64,000 nucleotides of DNA from TC-15 sp034437275 (GCA_034437275.1 DAOTUD010000044.1:31408-95407); one strand, 5' to 3'; shown: positions 1 through 9,688, counted from the stretch's first letter. Program-made: numbers and translations. Notes: generated by a model from the letters alone, not told the origin.

Positions 1-2
1 TG

Positions 3-560
3 CTGTGGATGCAGCAGGACGCGCACGCCGCCCAAACGCACGGGCCGCGCGGCGCGTTTACGCTGGACGTGCCCGGCGAAGGAGTGGCGGCGATGCAGTT
101 GGTCTGGGGAGCAGCGGGTGGCCCGCCGCTGACGGTGTGGCACCGGCCCGAGATCGAAGCGCCCTTTGTGGTCGGATGGCAGGGGACGGTCAAGATCGGC
201 GGGTTTGTCGAACGACTACACGCCCTGACCGTGCGCGGGCTGGCGTTGGTCGTGGCCGAGGTCGAGGGCAGCCTGCTGCCGGCGCACTACCGGCGGCTGC
301 CGACGCTGGTGCAGATGCAAAGCGTCCCGTTCATCCGGCAGGACGCCGACGCCCAACCCCTGACGCGCGACCATGTCTATACCTTCATCGCCGGGACCGA
401 CACCATCCAGGCGGAATACCTGCACCACGCCATGATCAGCGAACTTGCGCTCGATTGCTACGCCACGCTCGCCCCCCAAAAAGGCCAGTGGTACGAGGTG
501 GTCGGCCTGCCGCTGCTGCTCGAAGCCGTAACGCTGCTGGCCCCTGGCGTTACCCGGTAG
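3..560 (+). CDS. Uncharacterised protein, 5' end probably outside the window
   Basis: The reading frame is open from the first bases and ends with TAG at 558-560. An ATG at 9 would give 183 residues, but no ribosome binding site is visible and the frame continues upstream (Leu-Trp before the Met), so this may be the 3' part of a longer gene. The protein has no signal peptide or membrane segment and is rich in Val, Leu and aromatic residues. I recognise no family. Its 3' end overlaps the convergent acetyltransferase gene by 11 bases, which supports both genes being real and compactly packed. Confidence 0.5.
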   Translation: MWMQQDAHAAQTHGPRGAFTLDVPGEGVAAMQLVWGAAGGPPLTVWHRPEIEAPFVVGWQGTVKIGGFVERLHALTVRGLALVVAEVEGSLLPAHYRRLPTLVQMQSVPFIRQDADAQPLTRDHVYTFIAGTDTIQAEYLHHAMISELALDCYATLAPQKGQWYEVVGLPLLLEAVTLLAPGVTR

Positions 561-1443
561 CCAGCGTGGCCACCGCCAACTGTGCCAGCGGATCGCCTTC
601 CACCGGTTCGGTATCACCATAGATCATCCGCATACAATGCCGCTGCCGCCGCAGGTTATGGTCGCTGGCCAGGATCAGCGCCCGTCCGTTAGTGTCGGGG
701 ATGTTCAGCACCACGTCTTCACCCTGCAAACGTTCCAGCGCAATGCGCAGCAGCCGTTCCGCCGATGCTGCGCTCCAACTGACCCAGGGGCCGAGATACA
801 CCTGCCCGGCCATCCGGCGGCCCAGCAGGTACCCGGTCAGTTGGTTGTGGTCGTAGTCCACCCACGCCAGTTCGGGGAACTCGCTGATCAGGCGCGTCGG
901 GATGTGCTCGCGGGGTACGCCGAAACACTCGGTGTCCATGGCCAGCACGGCGGCAGTATCGTCCGGACGCAGCGCCCGCGCTCGCGCGCCGAGATAGGTG
1001 CTGGCCCGGCCTTCCCAACGCTCCACCTTATATAACATGCGAAAGCCCAGCTTGTCATACAACGGACGCCCGGCGTCTGAGGCGTCCAGCATGATACGCG
1101 CGACATCGCACGCGATCAAATAGTCCATTGCAGCGCGCATCAACTGCTGCCCCAGGCCGCGCCGCTGCCGGTCCTGCGCGACCAGCACCATCCCGATCCA
1201 GGCCAGCGCAGTGCCGTAGGGCGTCGTGGTGGTGGTGCCGATAATGCCGCGCCCTTCCTCCTCAATCACGAAGCAGCCCTCCGGCGACCAGTCCAGCAGG
1301 CGCTCCCAGTCGGCGGGGCCGTGTCCCCAGCCGAAGCTGTGGGCCAGCGCTACTGCGCCGGGAATGTCCGCCGGGGTCATTTTGCGCAGCGTGTGCCCCG
1401 GTTCGTGGCGCGGAAAGTAGCGATTTTGCCAGCTAAAGCTCAT
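550..1443 (-). CDS. GNAT N-acetyltransferase, two-domain type
   Basis: The 297-residue protein begins at the ATG at 1443. Residues about 17-145 form a GNAT fold with the acetyl-CoA loop RQRRGLG at about 92-98. The second half, about 160-290, looks like the degenerate acetyltransferase domain (Acetyltransf_18 type) that often follows it. Such enzymes transfer acetyl from acetyl-CoA to an amine; the substrate cannot be read from sequence. A frame extending upstream to 1686 overlaps the end of the next gene, so I prefer the internal ATG. It is convergent with the first gene and lies about 100 bases downstream of the penicillin-binding protein on the same strand. Confidence 0.8.
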   Translation of the reverse strand: MSFSWQNRYFPRHEPGHTLRKMTPADIPGAVALAHSFGWGHGPADWERLLDWSPEGCFVIEEEGRGIIGTTTTTPYGTALAWIGMVLVAQDRQRRGLGQQLMRAAMDYLIACDVARIMLDASDAGRPLYDKLGFRMLYKVERWEGRASTYLGARARALRPDDTAAVLAMDTECFGVPREHIPTRLISEFPELAWVDYDHNQLTGYLLGRRMAGQVYLGPWVSWSAASAERLLRIALERLQGEDVVLNIPDTNGRALILASDHNLRRQRHCMRMIYGDTEPVEGDPLAQLAVATLATG

Positions 1444-1546
1444 GTATCCCTCGCATGGTGCATGTGATGCGTGAAAAGGGGGACGCTGTCTAGCACGTCC
1501 CCTCTCGGTGGAACAGTCTATTGTAACGATACGCCACCAGGCCGGA

Positions 1547-4500
1547 TTATTGCCCGGCTGGTGTCGGCTCCAGGGTGGGCGTTGGCTGTGGGGCCGGCCC
1601 CAAGGGGGTGAACGTCGGCGCGGGGGTCGGTGACCCGACGGGCGCCGCCGGAGCTTCGGCGTTCTGCACCACGATGTGCACGTCATCGGTCACCGTCCGG
1701 CCCTGGGTATCGGTCGCGGTCAGGCGCAGCGTGTACGCGCCGTTGCCATACTGCTGTGTCAGCGCGCGTGTATCCAGCGTGCCGAGCACGATCTCCGTTG
1801 CGCCGGCTTGTCCTGGCCCGGCGCTGAGCGGCAGCGCCCCGCTGAAGGCGTCCGGGTTATGCGACAGCCCGTAACGCACGTCGAAGCTGGCCAGCCCGGG
1901 CATATCGATGAGCGCGCGCAGTTGGATCACGTCCTTGACCGTTTCATTTTCGGCGGGATAGGTCAGATCGACGGTCGGGCGCACATCCTCAGGGCTGCAA
2001 TATTCCGTCGGCGGCGGGCCGACCGGCAGCGTCAGGCCCATGTTGTTCGCCCAGTTGCGCCCTTCGGGCGTGTTGTTGATCCACTCGAACGCCGCCGGGT
2101 CATTTATGGCCAGGAACGTACGCTGCACCACGTCGTTCGGGCAGTATTCGTTGACCAGCTTGCCGGTGTAGTCGTCCACCTGCATCACGCGGAAGATATC
2201 CTGCTCGGCAGGTGGGGGCGGCGCGTTGACCGCGAAGACCTCCCAGTACGTATTCCCGGCACAGGCGGCGGAGGGCCGCGTCCCGGATACCCGGCAGACC
2301 TCGATGGGATCGGTGATGCCCTGCGGCTGCGGGAAGTTTTGCTGCGGCAGTCCGGCATGGGCCGCACTCATGACGTTTTTCCAGATCGGCGCGGCTCCTG
2401 TCGAGCCGCTGATGCTCTGCCAGGGCTGCACCGGGGGATCGTCGTCGGTGCGCCCAACCCATACGCCGACCGCATACTGCGGCGTATAGCCGACCGTCCA
2501 CAGGTCGCGGCTGTCGTTGCTGGTGCCGGTCTTCACCGCTGCGGGACGCCCGTCCTCAAAGCGCATGTACCACTGCACGCTGCCGAACGCATCCAGGCGG
2601 GCTTCGTTGTCGGACAGGATGCTGTTGATCAGGTACGCATACTCCGGCGCGACGACTTGCAGCCCTTCCGGCTGGGTGTCGGCGCTGAAGATGACGTTGC
2701 CATCCCGATCTTCGACCGTGATGATCGTGTAGGGCGGCACCCGTCGCCCGCTGTTGGCCAGGGTGGCATACGCGGCGGTCAAGTTGAACGGTTCGACCTC
2801 CACCGCGCCCAACGCTGTCGGCAGGCCCGGCTGGTTCGCGTAAATTTCGAGTGGCGTGCCTGCCGGGTACTCAAAGCCCAGGCTCTTGGTCAGGCTGGTA
2901 AACTCCTCCAGCCCGACGTACTGCATCGTTTTCAGGGCCGGGATGTTGTACGAGTTGGCCAGCGCCGAGCGTACCGTCTGCGGGCCGTGGAAGCGCCGGT
3001 CATAGTTGCGGGCCGGGGCATCCGGCGGGTAGCTGGGGAAGTCGGTTGGTACGTCCCAGATCACGGTGGCCGGTGTCCAGTAGTCGCCGGTGTCCGGCTC
3101 CAGCGCGGCCAGGTACACGAACGGCTTGATCGCCGAGCCCGGCTGCTGCGGCGACAGGGCGACATTCACCTGCCCGTCGATGTCTTCGTTGTAATAATCC
3201 GCGCTGCCGACCATCGCCACGACTGCGCCATCGGTGGGGCGCAGCACCACTACTGTTGCGTTGTTGACGTTGATGTTCTGCGTCTGAAGCTGGGCCAACT
3301 GCTCCGTGACGGCCTGCTTGGCGGCGCTCTGGATGTTTTCGTCCAGCGTGGTATACACCCGATACCCGGCGCTGTAAACGGCCTGGGGGCCGTATTCGCG
3401 CTCAAGCTGCTGCCAGACGTAGTTTACATAGTGCGGGTGTTCGATCTGGAATTCGGGCGCACGATAGGCTTTGGTTTCGACAATGGCAATGTCCAGGGTC
3501 AGATCGGCCCACTCGCCGGGCGGCATCTCGGACGTGCGATACAGGTAGGTCATGCTGCCATCCGGATTAGCCTCTGACCGGATGCACAACTCCCCGCCGT
3601 TGGGGATACCCCACTCGGTTCGATCGTCATGCTGGATAGCGATGCACCCCGTGTCATTGGACTCAGCCATCAAGCGCAGCACCGTTTTCATGCGGCCTAT
3701 CGCTGCCTCGCGGTTGATGACCGGATTGTAGGCCGCCGGGGCCTGGGGCAGCCCGGCCAGAAACGCAGCTTCTGCCGGGTTCAACTCGCTGGCTGACTTG
3801 TCGAAAAAGGCCTTGGCGGCGGCTTCTGCGCCGGACGCATAGTTGCCATAGAAAATGTGGTTGAGGTAAATTTCCAAAATCTCGTTCTTGGAGTATTTGC
3901 GCTTAATCTCCGATGCGACGATGATCTCGTCGATCTTACGCCGGGCCGTTCGCTCTGAGGCGTATTCGGTGCCCAAGACCATCGCCTGGGCGACTTCCTG
4001 GGTGATAGTGCTTGCGCCGGACGCGATCCCGCCGGCTTGCAGATTTTGGTAAGCCGCACGCACGATGGCGGCGACGCTGAAGCCGGGGTCGGTGTAGAAC
4101 GTTTCATTTTCGGTCGAGATGGTAGCATGGATCAGCCAGGGCGAAATCTCGGCCAGGTCGACCGATTCGCGGCGGCTTTCGTTCGGATCGCTGAACTCGG
4201 CCAGCAGGTCGCCACTGCCGTCGAAGATTTTCGTCGTCTCAAAGCTCTCCTGCTCGCCGAGGGTGTTAACCTCGTCTTGATATTGGTCGATCACATAGAA
4301 GTAGTACCCGATCATGCCCAGCAGCGCGCACAGCGTCAGCGCCATGCTGCCGATGATGCCGAAGATGCTGAGGCGGATCGTCCACTTCAGGTAGGTGTTG
4401 CGGTTGCGTGCTGGTCCCAGCGCCTCGCTGTAATCCGGCTGCGGGAACTCGCCGACTTTGGGCTTGGGTTTCTGGACCGGGGCCTCCTTCTGCTCGGGGG

Positions 4501-6064
4501 CCGGGGCCGCCCGTTCCTGGGTTGTCCGGCGGTCTGCGCTCGCCCGTTCCGAGGGGATGGTCTGCTGGTCTTCGTCGCCTTCCTCGCTGACCGCGCGTGA
4601 GGGCTGCGTCAACTCCTGGCCTTTTTCGGGCCGCGACACATGGCCGGCCTCTTCGGCTTCGACCTGCTCAGACTTGGGATGGGTGGGGGCTTCGGAGCGC
4701 CGCATGGGTTCCATAAAGGGCGTGCTGGGCGAGACGAGGGTCGCGCCGGGGTCTTCCTGCGGCACTTTGGCCGGCAGCGGCATGCCCTCATCATCCAGCG
4801 GGATATGCGGCTGCTGGCGCACTCCTTCGCGCGGCTGTTCTTCCTCGACGACCTCTTGCATGCCGGTTTCGGTCCGCACGTCACTTTCGCGCACCGGGGC
4901 CTGCTCGGCCTCCGCAGCTTCCTCGCGCCGGTAGTCGGGCGGCTCGGCCAGGGTCCAGTTCTGCCCATCGTAGCGATACCAGCGGTCCGACTCCAGGCCC
5001 AGCATCCACCACTGGCCCTCGTCATCCAGGATCATCAAATTGCGCAGTTCGTTCTGGAGCTGGTCGCGGGTGATGTGCCCGGACTGGTAGCGCTGGCGCA
5101 GCGTGCGCACCTTGCGCTCGACCTGTTCGTAGGGCGAGGGCTTGCGCGGCTGTTGCGGCTGCGCCGACGGCTGTTCCTGGGATTGCGGCTGCGGCGGCTC
5201 ACGGTCACGGCTGGTTTCTGCGGGCTGTGGCTGCTCGGCAGTGGGGCCGCCCGGCTGCTCCGCCGATGGGCCTGTCGCCTGCGGCTGGTAGCGCGCGCGC
5301 TGCTCGGCCAGGAACGCGGCTTCTGCCGGCGAAAGGCTGGTCGGGTGTGGGGTCGAATCCGGGGGCGGCGTGCTTTCCGCCGGTACTTCCGGCTCTTCCG
5401 GGACAGGCTGTCCAGCGGCGGCCTGGTCTGCGGGTTGCTCGGCAGCTTCATCGGCGGCGAACACCCGCGTCGCCTGGGGTTCGCTGGCTGCGGTATCGAC
5501 CTCGTCGAACTCGGCGGTATCCACGTCTTCGTCCGGGGCAACTGCTGCTTCCGCCTCACCTTCTGCCGCTGCTGGGGCGGGTTCGGCAGGCTGTCCGGCG
5601 GCAGGCGGGGCGGCGGCCTCGGGTGGCTGCGCCTGGGTTTCGGCAGCGGTCTGGGGTTGTGTCTCGTCGCCCGGCTGTTCCGGCTTCGCCGGGGACGGCT
5701 CTGGCCGGGGGGCCTCGACGATGGTGTCGGCAGCCCCGGACAGCAGCGCCTCCAGTTGGGCGTCGAACGGCGTGAACCATCCGCCGTCCTGTTCTGGCTC
5801 GGTCCCGGGTAGATCGGCGGTTGCCGGTCGTTCTGCCGTCTCGTCAGGCTCTGATGGCGGCTCAACGTCGGCAGCCTCATCCGGCGTAAACCACGATTCG
5901 ACGATCACCGGGCGCGACGAGCCTTCCTCGACCGGCGGCTCTTGCCAGCCTGCCGGCGAAGGCTTCTCCGGTTTTTTCCAGTCCGCCGCTTGATCTGGCT
6001 GGTTTGGTTGTTCGGGTTGTTCCGGGCGTTCGTCCCGGTTCACAGATTTATCGTTTTCAGCCAT
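1547..6064 (-). CDS. Class A penicillin-binding protein (transglycosylase/transpeptidase)
   Basis: This bifunctional peptidoglycan synthase has 1505 residues, about twice the usual length. Residues 1 to about 555 are a low-complexity Pro/Glu/Gln-rich cytoplasmic tail containing one compact Trp-rich patch at about 315-370. A single membrane anchor lies at about 560-590. The GT51 transglycosylase domain follows, with the ATISTENETFY motif near 641. The transpeptidase domain has its SAIK nucleophile motif near 975, an SYN motif and a KTGT motif near 1178. After it come a beta-rich domain from about 1358 and a Thr/Pro-rich C-terminus. The start at 6064 has an AAAAGGG site about 9 bases upstream. 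It sits alone in its transcription unit and acts on the outer face of the membrane. Confidence 0.95.
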   Translation of the reverse strand: MAENDKSVNRDERPEQPEQPNQPDQAADWKKPEKPSPAGWQEPPVEEGSSRPVIVESWFTPDEAADVEPPSEPDETAERPATADLPGTEPEQDGGWFTPFDAQLEALLSGAADTIVEAPRPEPSPAKPEQPGDETQPQTAAETQAQPPEAAAPPAAGQPAEPAPAAAEGEAEAAVAPDEDVDTAEFDEVDTAASEPQATRVFAADEAAEQPADQAAAGQPVPEEPEVPAESTPPPDSTPHPTSLSPAEAAFLAEQRARYQPQATGPSAEQPGGPTAEQPQPAETSRDREPPQPQSQEQPSAQPQQPRKPSPYEQVERKVRTLRQRYQSGHITRDQLQNELRNLMILDDEGQWWMLGLESDRWYRYDGQNWTLAEPPDYRREEAAEAEQAPVRESDVRTETGMQEVVEEEQPREGVRQQPHIPLDDEGMPLPAKVPQEDPGATLVSPSTPFMEPMRRSEAPTHPKSEQVEAEEAGHVSRPEKGQELTQPSRAVSEEGDEDQQTIPSERASADRRTTQERAAPAPEQKEAPVQKPKPKVGEFPQPDYSEALGPARNRNTYLKWTIRLSIFGIIGSMALTLCALLGMIGYYFYVIDQYQDEVNTLGEQESFETTKIFDGSGDLLAEFSDPNESRRESVDLAEISPWLIHATISTENETFYTDPGFSVAAIVRAAYQNLQAGGIASGASTITQEVAQAMVLGTEYASERTARRKIDEIIVASEIKRKYSKNEILEIYLNHIFYGNYASGAEAAAKAFFDKSASELNPAEAAFLAGLPQAPAAYNPVINREAAIGRMKTVLRLMAESNDTGCIAIQHDDRTEWGIPNGGELCIRSEANPDGSMTYLYRTSEMPPGEWADLTLDIAIVETKAYRAPEFQIEHPHYVNYVWQQLEREYGPQAVYSAGYRVYTTLDENIQSAAKQAVTEQLAQLQTQNINVNNATVVVLRPTDGAVVAMVGSADYYNEDIDGQVNVALSPQQPGSAIKPFVYLAALEPDTGDYWTPATVIWDVPTDFPSYPPDAPARNYDRRFHGPQTVRSALANSYNIPALKTMQYVGLEEFTSLTKSLGFEYPAGTPLEIYANQPGLPTALGAVEVEPFNLTAAYATLANSGRRVPPYTIITVEDRDGNVIFSADTQPEGLQVVAPEYAYLINSILSDNEARLDAFGSVQWYMRFEDGRPAAVKTGTSNDSRDLWTVGYTPQYAVGVWVGRTDDDPPVQPWQSISGSTGAAPIWKNVMSAAHAGLPQQNFPQPQGITDPIEVCRVSGTRPSAACAGNTYWEVFAVNAPPPPAEQDIFRVMQVDDYTGKLVNEYCPNDVVQRTFLAINDPAAFEWINNTPEGRNWANNMGLTLPVGPPPTEYCSPEDVRPTVDLTYPAENETVKDVIQLRALIDMPGLASFDVRYGLSHNPDAFSGALPLSAGPGQAGATEIVLGTLDTRALTQQYGNGAYTLRLTATDTQGRTVTDDVHIVVQNAEAPAAPVGSPTPAPTFTPLGPAPQPTPTLEPTPAGQ

Positions 6065-6135
6065 ACGCCTACCCTTTTCAACACACCCTGTCTCACCCCC
6101 GATTATACATGAGTTGTCGGGTTTGCGGCAGAGTG

Positions 6136-6600
6136 CTAACCGTTCGGATTGTCGTCGTCGGACTTGCTGGCGACCAACACCGTCCACTCGCCCTTTTGCG
6201 TCACCGCGTCGTCCTGGTTCAAGACCTCGATGTTGACGGTCACGAAACCGCCGCCGGCGCGCTTCATTTCGCGCAGCTTGGTGACTTTGATGTGGGCGCG
6301 GATGGTATCGCCGATCACCACCGGCTGGCGGAACTTCCACTCCAGCCCGGTGAACGCGATCACGGTGCCCTCCAGAAAGCCAAGCTGGTACGCCAGCCCG
6401 CTGGCCACCGACAGGCCCAGCAGCCCATGCGCGACGCGCTGGCCGAACTGTGTGCCCTCAGCGTACACCGCGTCGGTGTGCATCGGGTTGTAGTCGCCCG
6501 ACAGCCCAGCGAAGTTCACGATGTCTGTTTCGGTGATCGTGCGCCCGCGCGTTTCGAGTTCCATGCCTTCTTCAAAGTCTTCAAAATATAACCCTGGCAT
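6136..6600 (-). CDS. MaoC-like hot-dog dehydratase
   Basis: The 154-residue protein has the hydratase-2 signature GDYNPMHTD at about 35-43, with the catalytic Asp and His, followed by a VAHGLLGLSVASGL stretch. MaoC enzymes hydrate or dehydrate acyl-thioesters, typically (R)-3-hydroxyacyl-CoA or -ACP. It is a single-domain version of normal length. A GAGGTAAAGG stretch precedes the ATG at 6600. No other fatty acid or polyhydroxyalkanoate gene is near, so the acyl substrate is unknown. Confidence 0.9.
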   Translation of the reverse strand: MPGLYFEDFEEGMELETRGRTITETDIVNFAGLSGDYNPMHTDAVYAEGTQFGQRVAHGLLGLSVASGLAYQLGFLEGTVIAFTGLEWKFRQPVVIGDTIRAHIKVTKLREMKRAGGGFVTVNIEVLNQDDAVTQKGEWTVLVASKSDDDNPNG

Positions 6601-6661
6601 AACCTTTACCTCATGAGTTGACCTAACCGAATTTATGTGCGATTGTAACGCAGCCCTACGC

Positions 6662-7567
6662 TCAATCCAACGGCTCCTTAAAGTCGTAAATCCCGTCCCG
6701 GATCGGCCAGCGTGCCGCGCAGCCGGTGCACACCATGTGCTCCGCTTCCCGCTGCACGCTTGCGCCGCAGGCCGGGCACTTGAAGATCGGCCCGTCGAGG
6801 GCGGCGGGTGGCTCCGTCCCGGCGGCTGTGTTCAGCGTGAAGACGCTGGGCGAATAGGGCGCAAACTGCCCGGTCGGCTGCAGCAGGCTGTCCAGCCGCA
6901 CCAGCAGCCCGGTCGGCACGCGGCGCTTGAGGAACCCCATCCGGAAGTACGAGAGCGCCAGCCGCCGCTGCGTCTCGAATCCCGCCTCGTGCAGGCAGTG
7001 CGCCATATAGGCCGGGTGGAAATCGTAATTCAGTTCGACGAACTCGACCGGCTCGTGATCGAACGGGTTCCAGTCCTGCCGCCGCAGCCAGTAGCGCAGG
7101 ATGGCCTTCAGGTTGCGCTTGTTGGCGTACTCCAGCACGAAGGTCGCACCGGGAGCCAGCGCCGCGCGAACCTGGTGCAGCGCGGCGGGCACATCCGCGA
7201 AGTGATGGATCACACGCTCCATCACCGCCGCATCGCAGCAGCCATCGGCCAGCGGCAGCCGGTAAATGTCCGCCGCCACGTAGACGAAGCGCTCGTCAGT
7301 CCCCAGCTGCGCCTGGGCGTCGCGCAGCATGGTGCGCGAGTAGTCGAGCACGATCACCTGCTCGTAGCCGCCCAGTTCGTTCGTCATGCGCCCGAACCCC
7401 GCGCCCAGGTGCACCACCCGCTGCCCGTGCGGGGGCAGCAGCCGCCGCAGCGCGACACGCTCGGTCAGGTCTTCATAGTCGCGCCCCTGGCCTTCCCAGA
7501 AATCGGTCTTGTAGTTCGATCCTTCGTAGTCACAGATCGGGGCCGGGACAGTCTCATGCTCGGTCAT
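6662..7567 (-). CDS. SAM-dependent methyltransferase with C-terminal zinc-ribbon
   Basis: The 301-residue protein has a class I methyltransferase core: motif I VVHLGAGFGR at about 51-60, motif II VLDYS, and an aspartate-containing ADIYRLPLADG segment. Its last 40 residues hold CPAC and CTGC pairs followed by WPIRDGIYDF, resembling the Trm112/YcaR-type zinc ribbon. It follows the membrane-anchored gene by 10 bases and is probably co-transcribed with it. The methyl acceptor is unknown. Methyltransferases fused to such ribbons are often cell-envelope or small-molecule enzymes, but I do not assign one. Confidence 0.8.
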   Translation of the reverse strand: MTEHETVPAPICDYEGSNYKTDFWEGQGRDYEDLTERVALRRLLPPHGQRVVHLGAGFGRMTNELGGYEQVIVLDYSRTMLRDAQAQLGTDERFVYVAADIYRLPLADGCCDAAVMERVIHHFADVPAALHQVRAALAPGATFVLEYANKRNLKAILRYWLRRQDWNPFDHEPVEFVELNYDFHPAYMAHCLHEAGFETQRRLALSYFRMGFLKRRVPTGLLVRLDSLLQPTGQFAPYSPSVFTLNTAAGTEPPAALDGPIFKCPACGASVQREAEHMVCTGCAARWPIRDGIYDFKEPLD

Positions 7568-7577
7568 TGTACACTCT

Positions 7578-8366
7578 CTATGGCGTAGGCGTCAGCGTAG
7601 GATAGGGTGCTGACGGCGTAAATGTTGGGATAAACGGCGTGATCGTCATCGTTGGTGCCCCCGGCGGCAGGTTGGGCGCGTTGAGCGTACCCGTCGCGCC
7701 CGGCAGCGGGGTCGGGGTGGGCGTGCCCGGCCAGGGATCGACGCTCTCGTCGGAGGGCGATACCAGGTTGACCCCCTCCCCCTGGATGGCGTCGATGGTG
7801 AAGTCCGGTACTTCGTTCCAATCGTCGGGCAGATGATCCATCAGGCGCACGTACGGCTCCAGCAGGTTACGCATGTTGGCGAAGGGGTAGTGCAGTTGGG
7901 TCTCGTTGAGGGGAATCTGGACATCGACCGGCAAATTGACCGGGATCGAGGTGTCGACCGGCACCGTCATATCCAGCCGGACCGGGAGTTCCAGCCCTTT
8001 GGGCAGCGTGATGTTCACCCGCCCGTTGATCACGCCGCCGCCGCTGGGCAGCGTCACAGTGACGCTGGGCGGCGGGTCGATGGCGACGTCTTCGGTGAGC
8101 ACCACGACTGTCTCCTGCGCCAGCGGCAGGTCGAACGTGACGGGAATTTCGTCCTCGACCTTGATGGTGCGGATGATCACCGCCTCGTCCAGCCCCACAA
8201 AATTCTTGTGCAGCCCATCAACCAGCGGTTCCAGAATGCCGTTTTTGATCTGGAAAACCTGCATCAAGACGAGCAGCAGCACGATCAACGTAATCAGGTT
8301 CATGGTGAACGAAAACAGAATCGCCACCGTTTTAAAGCTGTTCCACCACACTCTGAACCGCTGCAT
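7578..8366 (-). CDS. Membrane-anchored protein with Thr/Pro-rich C-terminus
   Basis: I do not recognise the family. The 262-residue protein has one N-terminal membrane segment at about 12-40. A repetitive beta-rich region follows, rich in Val/Leu/Pro with recurring VPVDTSIPVNLPV-like phrases (about 70-180). The protein ends in a Pro/Thr tail (TPTPTPLPG, TPTP end). The topology suggests a short cytoplasmic N-terminus and an extracytoplasmic body. It precedes the methyltransferase gene by 10 bases in the same direction. Confidence 0.7.
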   Translation of the reverse strand: MQRFRVWWNSFKTVAILFSFTMNLITLIVLLLVLMQVFQIKNGILEPLVDGLHKNFVGLDEAVIIRTIKVEDEIPVTFDLPLAQETVVVLTEDVAIDPPPSVTVTLPSGGGVINGRVNITLPKGLELPVRLDMTVPVDTSIPVNLPVDVQIPLNETQLHYPFANMRNLLEPYVRLMDHLPDDWNEVPDFTIDAIQGEGVNLVSPSDESVDPWPGTPTPTPLPGATGTLNAPNLPPGAPTMTITPFIPTFTPSAPYPTLTPTP

Positions 8367-8469
8367 GATCGGGCCTCCTTGATCGGAACGGGCGGGAAGA
8401 TTGCGCTCATCATAACACCGGCGCTAACGGCAGGTCAACTTGCTGCAAACGCGCGCGCAATGTTAGCGG

Positions 8470-8697
8470 TCATTCGCGGGGCATGGTCTGTGCGTAGTAG
8501 CGCGCCGCGCCGAAGGCGGGCGTCCAGCCGGGATCGGTGGTCTGAAAATCACGGTGCGCTGAGGCTGTGATCACGAAGCCGGGCGGCACCGCGAGGCGGG
8601 CGGCCTTGCCGCCCACGCAGGGCGCGTCCCCGGGCGTGATGTCCGCCAACCGCAGCACATTCTTCATCGGCTTGATCCGTTGTGGGGAGGCCGACAC
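8470..8697 (-). pseudogene. Fragment of a PEP synthase/PPDK N-terminal domain
   Basis: The 75-codon frame reads VGGKAARLA followed directly by VPPGFVITASAHRDF. These are the two hallmark pieces of the ATP-grasp N-terminus of PEP synthase and pyruvate phosphate dikinase. About ten residues that normally separate them are missing, and nothing of the family follows after about residue 52. The frame opens with GTG four bases after the dnaJ stop and has no convincing ribosome binding site. I read it as a decayed remnant with an internal deletion and 3' truncation. A short functional peptide is possible but unsupported. Confidence 0.5.
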
Positions 8698-8700
8698 CGG

Positions 8701-9675
8701 CTAAGGGGCGGAGACGCGGTGCAGATCGCGGAGCTGCTCGACCAGGTGCTTTTCTTCGTCGCTCAGGTGTTCCGGCAGGCGCACCGACACGGTTGCATAC
8801 AGATCGCCGCGCTGGTCAGGGTTCTTCAGCCGGGGCATCCCCAGCCCCCGCAGCCGGAATGTGCGGCCATTTTGGGTTTGCGGCGGAATCTTGAGCTGCA
8901 CGGTGCGGCCCAGTGACTTGACGTCCATCTCGCCGCCGAGCAGCGCGGTGTACAGATCGACCGGGATCGAGCGGTTCAGGTCGTCACCGTCACGCTCGAA
9001 CACGGCGTGCAGCTGCACCGTCACCGTCAGGTACAGGTCGCCGCTGGTCCCTCCACCGGCACTGGGCGCGCCCTGCCCGCTGAGCCGGATGCGCGATCCG
9101 GTGTGTACGCCGCGTGGAATCCTCGCCTCAATGCGGCGGCCATCCTCCCATTGCAAGACACGAGTCGTCCCCTGGAAGGCTTCCTCCAGGCTGATCGTGA
9201 CCTCGTGCTCCAGGTCGCGTCCGCGCTGGGCGCGCGGCTGGGTGTTGAACCCGCCGAAGCCGCGCGTCTGCCGGCGACCCATGCCGCCGAACAACGTCTC
9301 GAAGAAATCGGAGAATCCCCCGCCACCGCCGCCGAAGATATCGTCAAACTCGTCCGGGCTGACGCGGCGATACTGCCTCTGTCCGTCGCCCGGCTGCGCG
9401 GCCCACTGGCTCCAGTCGAACCCGCCGGGCTGGCCGCCCTGGCGCTGGTGCTGCTGCCACTGCGCGCCAAATTGATCGTACTTCTGGCGTTTTTCTGGAT
9501 CGGACAGCACTTCGTAGGCTTCGTTGATGTCCTTGAACTTGTTTTCGGCGGCCTCGTCGCCGGGATTCACGTCCGGATGATACTGCCGGGCCAGTTTACG
9601 GTACGCTTTCTTGATCTCGTCCTGCCCGGCGGATTTGCTCACACCGAGTGTCTGATAATAGTCCTTATATTCCAT
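8701..9675 (-). CDS. dnaJ: DnaJ/CbpA-type co-chaperone without zinc finger
   Basis: The 324-residue protein has an N-terminal J-domain with HPD at 33-35, a Gly/Phe-rich linker to about 150, and two C-terminal substrate-binding beta domains (about 157-315). The four CxxCxGxG zinc repeats of classical DnaJ are absent, so it is a type II (CbpA-like) J protein although it occupies the dnaJ position. It stimulates DnaK ATPase and delivers substrates. It lies 13 bases downstream of grpE in a dnaK-grpE-dnaJ order on the minus strand. Confidence 0.93.
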   Translation of the reverse strand: MEYKDYYQTLGVSKSAGQDEIKKAYRKLARQYHPDVNPGDEAAENKFKDINEAYEVLSDPEKRQKYDQFGAQWQQHQRQGGQPGGFDWSQWAAQPGDGQRQYRRVSPDEFDDIFGGGGGGFSDFFETLFGGMGRRQTRGFGGFNTQPRAQRGRDLEHEVTISLEEAFQGTTRVLQWEDGRRIEARIPRGVHTGSRIRLSGQGAPSAGGGTSGDLYLTVTVQLHAVFERDGDDLNRSIPVDLYTALLGGEMDVKSLGRTVQLKIPPQTQNGRTFRLRGLGMPRLKNPDQRGDLYATVSVRLPEHLSDEEKHLVEQLRDLHRVSAP

Positions 9676-9688
9676 ATCCCTCTGCCTC

